This document shows positions 15,032 through 21,629 of a DNA stretch of 24,968 nt, in pieces (the first letter of the stretch is position 1; each line of letters begins with the position of its first letter). Source of the DNA: Oscillospiraceae bacterium (GTDB taxonomy: Bacteria > Bacillota > Clostridia > Oscillospirales > Ruminococcaceae). A program made the translations under genes and the position numbers. The notes under the pieces are model-generated. The model was not told the origin of the DNA. It ran no database searches and saw only the letters and a program-made list of their open reading frames with translations. The stretch spans positions 1-24,968 of the forward strand of contig JAEDJV010000021.1 in assembly GCA_016296165.1 (NCBI GenBank). The letters are read 5' to 3'.

Positions 15032-15361
15032 TCACAGCCCTGCAATAGTGAAAACTTCATGCTCATTAAAATTTTCTCTGACCCACTCATCAAGTTCAAT
15101 CAGAGCTTCCTTTACACTTTCTTCATAATCTCCGGATTTTTCAAGAATGCGTGACCACATTTCTTCATTTACTTCAACTGTCCCATACAGATCAATATCC
15201 GGAATAACCTCACAAAAGAAATCTTCAAGTCCGGAATCATACCAGACATCATCGTGTATCAGGATTGAATCATCAAGCCAGAATTCTTCGTTAAATCCAC
15301 CCCGCTGGAATTCATAGTAACAGGTTCCTTTTCTTTCATCAGGTGTACAGAAATATTTCAT
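15032..15361 (-). CDS. Small acidic protein of unknown function
   Basis: I do not recognise this 109-residue protein. It is soluble, rich in Asp and Glu with many aromatics, with two Cys near the N-terminus (5, 14) and one in the middle, no signal peptide and no membrane segment. The C-terminal half is probably helical (EEMWSRILEKSGDYEESVKEALIELDEWVREN). A GGGGGAAG ribosome site precedes ATG. It is first in a two-gene unit with the ClC-type transporter (6 nt apart) and is driven by a fully consensus promoter that faces the promoter of the neighbouring Dabb gene. The context allows a regulatory or accessory role to the transporter, but nothing in the sequence proves it. Confidence 0.75.
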   Translation of the reverse strand: MKYFCTPDERKGTCYYEFQRGGFNEEFWLDDSILIHDDVWYDSGLEDFFCEVIPDIDLYGTVEVNEEMWSRILEKSGDYEESVKEALIELDEWVRENFNEHEVFTIAGL

Positions 15362-15387
15362 ACAAACTTCCCCCGCTTAAAATCAGA

Positions 15388-15416
15388 TTGACATAAAAAA
15401 ATCTATATAGTATAAT
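15388..15416 (+). promoter_or_regulatory. Consensus promoter reading toward the Dabb gene
   Basis: TTGACA (15388-15393), 17 bp, TATAAT (15411-15416): exact consensus. Start predicted near 15423, leader about 109 nt. It runs straight into the opposing promoter at 15459-15487. Confidence 0.85.
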
Positions 15417-15442
15417 AATAACGAAAACACCACCTTAAACGG

Positions 15443-15454
15443 TAGTGTACACTA
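15443..15454. promoter_or_regulatory. 12-bp perfect palindrome between two facing promoters
   Basis: TAGTGTACACTA is a perfect palindrome lying between the two -10 boxes, at about -2 to +10 of the minus-strand start and +20 to +31 of the plus-strand start. A dimer bound here could block or balance both directions. No regulator gene is recognised nearby. Confidence 0.5.
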
Positions 15455-15458
15455 TAAG

Positions 15459-15487
15459 ATTATACTTCATCATACGGTTTTTGTCAA
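15459..15487 (-). promoter_or_regulatory. Consensus promoter for the small acidic protein and ClC genes
   Basis: On the minus strand TTGACA (15482-15487), 17 bp, TATAAT (15459-15464): exact consensus. The start would be near 15452, with a leader of about 90 nt that crosses the opposing promoter. Confidence 0.85.
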
Positions 15488-15531
15488 TCGGCGCATTAAA
15501 CTGTACAGATAATGAAAGGCAGATTATTATT

Positions 15532-15837
15532 ATGATAAGACACATAGTTATGTTCTCTCTCCTTGACGAAGCTGAAGGAAGAACAAAAGAGGAAAACCTT
15601 GCAGAAGCTGCAAAAAGAGCTGAAACACTCAGAACAAAAATTCCGTCACTAAAGAACTACAGCGTTGTAACGAATTCACCTGAAGCGGACACCACAAACT
15701 ATGACATCGCGCTTATATGTGATTTTGATGACATGAACGGACTTAACGAATACCAGAACCATCCTGATCACAAGGAATTCGGAAAATTCATCTGTGATGT
15801 AAGAAAAAGTCGTGCATGCATAGACTTTGAAATGTAA
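15532..15837 (+). CDS. Dabb (stress-responsive A/B barrel) domain protein
   Basis: A 101-residue protein matching the Dabb family (PF07876): the start MIRHIVMFSL, a helix with Ala/Glu/Lys, then IPSLKNYSVVTNSP, NYDIALICDFDDMNGLNEYQNHPDHKEFGKFI, the typical ferredoxin-like strand plus Y-x-x-H-P-x-H motif. Family members are small homodimeric barrels; plant HS1 is stress-induced and some relatives are cyclases, but most bacterial ones have no known reaction. I place the start at 15532 because the family begins with MIRH and an AAAGG lies 13 nt upstream; the frame is open further upstream but without support. It is a single-gene unit ended by a strong hairpin. Confidence 0.88.
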   Translation: MIRHIVMFSLLDEAEGRTKEENLAEAAKRAETLRTKIPSLKNYSVVTNSPEADTTNYDIALICDFDDMNGLNEYQNHPDHKEFGKFICDVRKSRACIDFEM

Positions 15838-15863
15838 ACTAAAAAATTTTTCATTTACTATTA

Positions 15864-15910
15864 AAAACACCTCTTCATCAAAGTGCTTTTGGTGAAGAGG
15901 TGTTTTATTA
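15864..15910. terminator. Bidirectional terminator between the Dabb and GT-C-like genes
   Basis: AAAACACCTCTTCA (15864-15877) pairs perfectly with 15893-15906, and inner pairing extends the stem to about 19 bp. A- and T-runs flank it, so it works for both convergent genes. Confidence 0.92.
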
Positions 15911-15917
15911 ATACCGT

Positions 15918-17690
15918 TTATATCTGTTTTTCCGTAATTTTCTTTCGGTTTCTTACAGAACTGAATATGAAAGCAAGAAACAATGCCGATACATATACAA
16001 TGGTTACTACAAACGAAATAATCTGTATTACCGTACTCCTGTACTGAACTTTTATCTCTCCGGATGTCACTTCTTCCAGTGAAACCCGTACATAACCCTT
16101 GTCAGATATTGATACAGGCAGAGGGTTCCCTTTTTCATCTTCTGCATAATAACCCTTGTTCCATATCAAAGGTACATCTGCATACATATGCTCACCACCA
16201 TCAAGCTTAAAGGAAAGTTCATCTTTTTCTCTTATAAAATCAACTTCATATCTGCTGTCAATTCTGCATACAGAGATATCTTCTTTAGCACTGTCAATAT
16301 TATCAAGGAATTTTTGGGGCATCCATTCTCCCATTCCTACACTCTGGGTATTTTCTATTCTCTGAAAATGATCATCATCATATTTTATTCTGTTGGTTCC
16401 GACAACACTCTTGTGTCCGCATACACTTACAGTCATCATAATCAGAACTGCTATAGCGCCTATTTCACAGGAACCTGTAAATCTTAGGATATTATAAAGA
16501 TAGATACTTCCGGCAATGGCAGCCAGTGCATTTGAAAACATATACAGTCTCCATGGAAACTGTATAAACTCTCCTGAAGTACCAAGAAGCTCCCATACTT
16601 TTACTGTCGAAACAAGAGGTAACAGGAGTATTGCAATAATGCTCAGTACATCTGCAAATTTCATGGAATCCGGCTTCTGTCCGTTTTCGCTGCACATATT
16701 TTTATATACTTTTGAATTCTTAGGTATAAACATTCTTAATGAAACCAGTACAACAACAATTGCCGCAGTACCTTTGATAGACTCTCCGCTGAACATTTTC
16801 CAGAATTCGACACACTGATTGACAGGATGGAAAAAATTATGTTTAACTCCAAAATCTGCGGAACCAAGCATTTCAAAAAGCGGCAGCCAGTAGAACATTG
16901 TAACAGCAGCTGCAGAAACAGCCGTCAAAGCAAGACGAATTATCTTCTTAACGTTCATGTGTTTTATGAATACTATTGTCAGAATCACGCATAATCCAAG
17001 GAGAACAGCAGTTGAAATCGTATGCGTAAGAATAACGCATACAAATCCCAGTCCAAGTATGTAAGGTTTTTTAAAATCTCTGAAAAGCATGTCGTACATA
17101 CCCAGGATTATTACAGGAATGAAGGCAGCAGCTGTCGCCTCTCCGATTGCCATTCTTGTATAAATTGTATCTATACGGTAATTACATAAAAGAAATGCAC
17201 ATGCAGCAATTGTGCCTGCATATTCACTTTTAGTTATGCTTTTTGCACAGATAAATGCTGATGCATAAACAGCAGCATTGATAAGTACAATATGTATATT
17301 CATGCATTGATTTACTCCCACACCGATACACCTTAGCAGAGCAGGAATATATATCATAAGATCCGGATATGCCGCTGAACTTGCATAACCGGCCCCGCCA
17401 AAGAAAAGATAATCTATACCGCCGCAGAAAAATTCACCGTTTTTTATCTTCTGCGCAAGAGCCTCTATTCTCAGATAATGATAACTTGAATCATGTCCTG
17501 TAACTCCTGTATCAAAAGGAAACAAAAACATGGATGCAAAATAAACAGCCAGAACAGCGCAAATCAAACATATTATTTTGTCTGTATTAAACCATTGTGC
17601 TGTATCATTACTGTTCTCAACAGAACTGACTTTATTTTCTGCTTTTACTGATGCGGATTTTGGATTTGTATTTCCTTTATTCTTCGCCAC
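15918..17690 (-). CDS. GT-C-like polytopic membrane protein (PTPS-related domain)
   Basis: About 590 residues with a hydrophilic Lys/Asn/Ser-rich cytoplasmic tail, then ten or more membrane helices and a soluble C-terminal part before a last helix and basic tail. After the first helix comes FDTGVTGHDSSYHYLRIEAL, the extracytoplasmic acidic loop (G-H-D) typical of GT-C glycosyltransferases and of PF10131, the so-called 6-pyruvoyl-tetrahydropterin synthase-related membrane family. Such enzymes move sugars from polyprenyl-phosphate donors on the outer membrane face. Donor and acceptor are unknown. I choose the GTG at 17690: AGGAG lies 8 nt upstream of it, whereas an in-frame GTG three codons earlier has no spacing from that site. 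It is divergent from yceG with a strong promoter of its own. Confidence 0.75.
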   Translation of the reverse strand: MAKNKGNTNPKSASVKAENKVSSVENSNDTAQWFNTDKIICLICAVLAVYFASMFLFPFDTGVTGHDSSYHYLRIEALAQKIKNGEFFCGGIDYLFFGGAGYASSAAYPDLMIYIPALLRCIGVGVNQCMNIHIVLINAAVYASAFICAKSITKSEYAGTIAACAFLLCNYRIDTIYTRMAIGEATAAAFIPVIILGMYDMLFRDFKKPYILGLGFVCVILTHTISTAVLLGLCVILTIVFIKHMNVKKIIRLALTAVSAAAVTMFYWLPLFEMLGSADFGVKHNFFHPVNQCVEFWKMFSGESIKGTAAIVVVLVSLRMFIPKNSKVYKNMCSENGQKPDSMKFADVLSIIAILLLPLVSTVKVWELLGTSGEFIQFPWRLYMFSNALAAIAGSIYLYNILRFTGSCEIGAIAVLIMMTVSVCGHKSVVGTNRIKYDDDHFQRIENTQSVGMGEWMPQKFLDNIDSAKEDISVCRIDSRYEVDFIREKDELSFKLDGGEHMYADVPLIWNKGYYAEDEKGNPLPVSISDKGYVRVSLEEVTSGEIKVQYRSTVIQIISFVVTIVYVSALFLAFIFSSVRNRKKITEKQI

Positions 17691-17735
17691 TTTTTTCACT
17701 CCTGAAATATTATTATGCGTAAAAACACAATTCAG

Positions 17736-17764
17736 ATTATATCACTTTTAACCGTATTTGTCAA
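17736..17764 (-). promoter_or_regulatory. Consensus promoter of the GT-C-like gene
   Basis: On the minus strand TTGACA (17759-17764), 17 bp, TATAAT (17736-17741), also with the TG extension. It is back-to-back with the yceG promoter, the two -35 boxes being about 40 bp apart. Confidence 0.9.
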
Positions 17765-17804
17765 TTTTAAGGCAGAAAAAGCAGTTCAATTAACGCACTA
17801 ATTC

Positions 17805-17833
17805 TTGACTTTTATTGTTATTCTTGATATAAT
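17805..17833 (+). promoter_or_regulatory. Promoter of the yceG-telA operon
   Basis: TTGACT (17805-17810), 17 bp, TATAAT (17828-17833) with TGA before the -10. This is a housekeeping-type promoter; I see no ECF-type -35 such as AAC motifs. The leader is about 47 nt and holds a small ATTATT/AATAAT hairpin. Confidence 0.85.
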
Positions 17834-17886
17834 TAATCTATATATATTATTTCTAATAATCAATTTTTCACAAGAGGTGACAACAC

Positions 17887-20196
17887 TTGGCAATCAGATT
17901 AGGAGGCGGAATAAGTAATTCGCCTGAAAATTCTGCAGTGGCTGCAGGTTCCGCACCTGTGCCGCAAACTACAAATACTCCTGCACCTGCAGATTTTACA
18001 AGATATATAGGATATGATGACAAAGAAAGTTTTGAAACTATACTGACAGATATATATATTAGTACAAAGAAAAATGGTATGTTCTTTGACAGGACAATAC
18101 CTAATCCAGCCAGTCCTGAAGTTTCAAAAATATCCGAAACTGCAGATATACCTAATGAACCGAACAAAGAGACTATCCGCAGCATTCTAAACAGTCTTCA
18201 GTCAGCATCGCTGCTTGATCTCAGTAAGATAGGCTCTAAGAAAACAACTGACGAAGCTGCCCAACTGATAGAATCAGTACTTGAAGATTTAAAATCAGGA
18301 CAGACTTCTCCGAATTCAATAAAAAATGCTTTAATAAAATTCATATGCTGGCTCATCAGATACTCAACCTTTGAATTGCAGAATATACTCTACATCGGAC
18401 AAATTTCCAAACACGAAGTCATGTGGCTGTATCTTCTCAGTCTCCTGGGATGTAAAGTAACTTATGTAAACTATACAAGTGAACAGAGCTATCTGGAAGG
18501 CGACAAATCAGGAAAATACTCTAATCTTGTCAAAGGCTCCGTATTTACTCCGCTTTCTCTTAATTTAGGACGGATAAACGTTGCCGAATACACTCAGAAG
18601 GCACAGGCAAAGGAACAGCTCAATGCAATTACTGCAGCTTCATCTCCGGTTATGCTCAAGTACCTTACTACAGAACACGAATATATATCAAAAGATATTC
18701 TGTCCACACTTGACTTAAGACAGGCTAAGATGCTGTGTACCGATACTACTATTCCGCTTTATTTTACAGCATATGTAGGATATGATGAAGAATCTCAGTA
18801 CAACAACATGCTGTTCAGTATGAAAGAAGAACTCACTTCGCAGAAGAAACAGTTTATTCTTATTGAGGAACTGAGAAAACCGTCCTACGAAGAAGCAGGC
18901 GATTATTATTCCATACAGAAAACAAATGACGCCTCCATGCTGAGCAAATTTGCCTCGATGCTAAGTATAAGAGACAATATCGGCCGTACTGTACTGGTTC
19001 AGAAAGCGTTTATAGATACAATAAACCGAATCCAGACAAACAATCTGTACAACACAGCAGTTCAGCTTGCCGTATGGTTTAAAAAGATTACATCACAGTT
19101 CGATTTTTTCCAGAGTGATATACCGATGATTGTCTATTACGGAAACATAACCGCTGTAGAGATGTACTTCCTTGGCATGATGTCCAGATCAGGAATAGAC
19201 GTATTTTATTTTAATCCTGACAAATCAATTCTTCCGCTTATAAATCAACTAAATATTCCCGATCTTCAGGTAATTGAGAGAAAAGAATCAAAATCATCCG
19301 GAAAGTTTCCGGACAGGATGATAAAAACCACACTTGCTACGAATGCATATAACGCCGAAAAATCTCTGGATTCCATTCTGTACAATGACAACACAATGTT
19401 TAGAACACATCAGTTCAGCGTTTCCAGAAATCAGACTCTCAGAACAACATATGAAGAACTGGGAATCATGTGGCATCAGCAGTCTATGTTCAGAACGGGA
19501 TTTGACAGCAAAAACGACTACGTAATTGTTCCGAACCTGTTTGCAAAGATTAGTGGTGTACCAAAAGGCGATATTCAGGCATACTACAAGGACATAGCAT
19601 TCAAGCTTTCTCCTATGTCAGTATATTTTTCAAAAATACCTTTCTTCAAACCTGTATCTTCCATATCACGCGATGTGGCAAATCAGTTCTGCAGAGGTAA
19701 AAAAATTGACATAGAAGCACTGAAAACTTCCCAGTTAAACAAATATAACTACATGAATGACAGCATGCAGTACCTGATATACAGCAAGATGCAGGAAGTA
19801 ATCGATAGTGGATTCATAACAGTACCTGACTCTGATATTGTACCTCTGGTTATGACTACAGTATTCAATATTCCAAACAATCTTCTTCAGATACTTCAGA
19901 GATTTGATTTCACAAAGGATGTACCTAAGATAGTTATTGTATCATCGGGCAAGACAACTTTTGAAGCTTTTGAGTGTATCCTTCTTGTACTATTTAACCT
20001 GATTGGATTTGACATCATAGTATATACGCCTACAGGTTATAAAAATCTGGAATCATTTATCCGGCCTGAGGCTTTTCAGGAATTCAATATGGGAGATTTT
20101 GAATACAAATTTGTTCCTCAGTCTTTAAGAATACCAAAAGAAATACCACAGGAAAAAGTGTCGTTTTTTGACAGAATATTCAAAGGGAAAAAATAA
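17887..20196 (+). CDS. yceG: YceG-family protein of the TelA/tellurite-type stress module
   Basis: A 769-residue soluble protein resembling Bacillus subtilis YceG (PF14266, named a putative component of a 'biosynthetic module' in comparative work on Ter systems). The start is TTG at 17887 with AGAGGTGA 6 nt upstream. After a low-complexity Ala/Pro tail (1-36) I see a unit repeated three times: an alpha/beta segment with a strand, a short glycine turn and a helix ending in I/V-x-V/Y-Y-x-x-x (about 163-196, 405-447 and 671-720; compare ILYIGQISKHEV, MIVYYGNITAVE and IVIVSSGKTTFE). Repeats 1 and 2 are preceded by a matching YIGYDD / YVGYDE segment (40-45, 296-301). Next gene is telA, the usual partner. 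The biochemical role is unknown; it is thought to act in resistance to tellurite or envelope stress. Confidence 0.85.
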   Translation: MAIRLGGGISNSPENSAVAAGSAPVPQTTNTPAPADFTRYIGYDDKESFETILTDIYISTKKNGMFFDRTIPNPASPEVSKISETADIPNEPNKETIRSILNSLQSASLLDLSKIGSKKTTDEAAQLIESVLEDLKSGQTSPNSIKNALIKFICWLIRYSTFELQNILYIGQISKHEVMWLYLLSLLGCKVTYVNYTSEQSYLEGDKSGKYSNLVKGSVFTPLSLNLGRINVAEYTQKAQAKEQLNAITAASSPVMLKYLTTEHEYISKDILSTLDLRQAKMLCTDTTIPLYFTAYVGYDEESQYNNMLFSMKEELTSQKKQFILIEELRKPSYEEAGDYYSIQKTNDASMLSKFASMLSIRDNIGRTVLVQKAFIDTINRIQTNNLYNTAVQLAVWFKKITSQFDFFQSDIPMIVYYGNITAVEMYFLGMMSRSGIDVFYFNPDKSILPLINQLNIPDLQVIERKESKSSGKFPDRMIKTTLATNAYNAEKSLDSILYNDNTMFRTHQFSVSRNQTLRTTYEELGIMWHQQSMFRTGFDSKNDYVIVPNLFAKISGVPKGDIQAYYKDIAFKLSPMSVYFSKIPFFKPVSSISRDVANQFCRGKKIDIEALKTSQLNKYNYMNDSMQYLIYSKMQEVIDSGFITVPDSDIVPLVMTTVFNIPNNLLQILQRFDFTKDVPKIVIVSSGKTTFEAFECILLVLFNLIGFDIIVYTPTGYKNLESFIRPEAFQEFNMGDFEYKFVPQSLRIPKEIPQEKVSFFDRIFKGKK

Positions 20197-20209
20197 GAAT
20201 TTTCCTTTT
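20182..20209 (+). other. Weak hairpin between yceG and telA
   Basis: AAAGGGAAAA near the yceG end pairs, with one bulge, with TTTTCCTTT at 20200-20208, followed by TTTTAATA. It could act as a leaky terminator that lowers telA relative to yceG, but the stem is short and AT-rich. Confidence 0.3.
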
Positions 20210-20285
20210 AATATATTCATGTATAAGCAGCCGGATACATGGATCTATACAAACATTTTACGGCTGAGAAATGGAGATATTAACA

Positions 20286-21452
20286 ATGGCATTAAAATTC
20301 ACACCAAGCGCAGAAGCAGCAAATCAGGAAGCAGCAGCATTAACACCAGTTGCAGAAGCAACTCCGGTTCCTGATATAGCAGCACAGGTTGAACCTGAAT
20401 TCAATATTACAGTTGCAAAGGCAGAGATGCAGCAGCAGATTCTTAACTCAGATGAAATAGACAGGCTCACATCACAGATAGACGTAAGCAATCCAAACAG
20501 TATCGTAACATTTGGCGGTCCGGTAGCCGAAGAAATATCAAGAGCTTCTGATCAGGTTCTTAACTCCATGAACATCAACCAGATTGATGATTCTGGTAAA
20601 CTCTTAAAGAGCCTTGCTGATGTAATGGAAAAATTCGATAGTAAAGAACTTGCAGCCGAAGAAAAGGGGCTGAAAAAGTTATTCAGCAATGCTAAAAAGG
20701 AACTTGATAAGATTCTCGGCAAATACCATACAATGGGTGAAGATGTAGATAAGATTTATGTTCAGCTCAAAGGATACGAAAAGGAAATTGGCGAAGCAAA
20801 CGTAAAACTTGACAAGATGTTCAATGCAAACCTGAACTACTATCAGGAACTCCTCAAATATATTATGGCAGGTGAACAGGGCGTTAAGGAAATAGACGCA
20901 TATATAGAAGAATATCAGAAGAAGGTTGACGCAAATCCTGAAGACGGTACTCTTCGTATGGATCTCAACAATCTTGTTCAGGTCAGAGAAATTCTTGATC
21001 AGCGAGTTATGGATCTTAGAGTTGCCGAGAACGTAGCACTCCAGACTATCCCAATGCTCAAAACCATGGAATATTCTAACCTTAACCTCATAAGAAAAAT
21101 TAATTCAGCATTTATTATCACTATGCCTGTATTCAAGCAGTCACTTGCTCAGGCTATCATGCTCAAGAGACAGCGTGTACAGGCTGAAGCAATGAGTGCT
21201 CTCGATGCAAAAACAAATGAACTTCTTATCAAGAATGCTGAAAATACTGTAGCACAGTCCAAGATGACAGCTCAGTTAGCCTCCGGAACATCAATTCAGG
21301 TTGAAACACTTGAAAAGACATGGAATACAATCGTTAAAGGTATCGAAGAAACAAAACAGATTCAGGAACAGGCAAGAATCAAACGTATTGAAGATACTCA
21401 GAAACTTGAAGCTCTCAAGAATGACTTCAAAGCAAAAATGCACACAATGTAA
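20286..21452 (+). CDS. telA: TelA/YceH toxic anion resistance family protein
   Basis: A protein of about 388 residues of the TelA family (PF05816). After a low-complexity Ala/Pro/Glu tail (about 8-40) comes the family core: IVTFGGPVAEEISRASDQVL, a long run of amphipathic and coiled-coil helices (LKKLFSNAKKELDKILGKYH; MRMDL-like and LDQRVMDLRVAENVALQ segments), and the TelA-typical NLNLIRKINSAFIITMPVFKQSLAQAIMLKRQR. Known members give tellurite or antibiotic tolerance in some bacteria, pair with YceG, and are mostly linked to TerD-type proteins; mechanism unknown. GGAG at 20273-20276 sets the start at ATG 20286 rather than the in-frame ATG that overlaps it at 20271. It is cotranscribed with yceG, and a hairpin terminator follows. 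Confidence 0.93.
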   Translation: MALKFTPSAEAANQEAAALTPVAEATPVPDIAAQVEPEFNITVAKAEMQQQILNSDEIDRLTSQIDVSNPNSIVTFGGPVAEEISRASDQVLNSMNINQIDDSGKLLKSLADVMEKFDSKELAAEEKGLKKLFSNAKKELDKILGKYHTMGEDVDKIYVQLKGYEKEIGEANVKLDKMFNANLNYYQELLKYIMAGEQGVKEIDAYIEEYQKKVDANPEDGTLRMDLNNLVQVREILDQRVMDLRVAENVALQTIPMLKTMEYSNLNLIRKINSAFIITMPVFKQSLAQAIMLKRQRVQAEAMSALDAKTNELLIKNAENTVAQSKMTAQLASGTSIQVETLEKTWNTIVKGIEETKQIQEQARIKRIEDTQKLEALKNDFKAKMHTM

Positions 21453-21476
21453 TTTTTTATAAAATGTCAAATTATT

Positions 21477-21510
21477 ATGCCACAAGGATATTTCTTTGTG
21501 GCATTTTTTG
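21477..21510 (+). terminator. Rho-independent terminator of yceG-telA
   Basis: ATGCCACAA (21477-21485) pairs with TTGTGGCAT (21496-21504), and a run of six T follows. It separates this operon from the adhesin gene. Confidence 0.9.
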
Positions 21511-21519
21511 GTTCAAAAT

Positions 21520-21557
21520 TACCTCTTAGGGCGAAAATCATACCTCTTAGGGCGAAA
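21520..21557 (+). promoter_or_regulatory. Two perfect 17-bp direct repeats (activator site candidate)
   Basis: TACCTCTTAGGGCGAAA occurs at 21520-21536 and again, identically, at 21541-21557: a 21-bp period, two helical turns. The second copy ends 3 bp before the -35 of the adhesin promoter. This layout resembles tandem sites of LytTR-type or similar response regulators; the regulator is not in the window. Confidence 0.65.
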
Positions 21558-21560
21558 CTA

Positions 21561-21589
21561 TTGTTTTTACTCTGCTGATTATATATAAT
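21561..21589 (+). promoter_or_regulatory. Promoter of the thioester adhesin gene
   Basis: TTGTTT (21561-21566), 17 bp, TATAAT (21584-21589). The -35 is only a half match, as expected for an activator-dependent promoter, which fits the direct repeats just upstream. Confidence 0.75.
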
Positions 21590-21629
21590 ATAAATGCAAA
21601 ATAAATTTAAAAAAAACGGAGAGAAAAAC

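Noticed and set aside
15026..15452. Fluoride (crcB) riboswitch upstream of the ClC-type unit
   Set aside because: I looked for the conserved GATGG-type core and pseudoknot pieces in the leader and found none.
15383..15492. Invertible promoter element (phase variation)
   Set aside because: The only inverted flanks are an 8-bp GATTGACA plus A-rich tails, shorter than usual recombinase sites, and no invertase gene is in the window.
15512..15535. Seven-codon upstream frame overlapping the Dabb start
   Set aside because: It has no clear ribosome site of its own and the coding sequence is just AT-rich leader; chance is likely.
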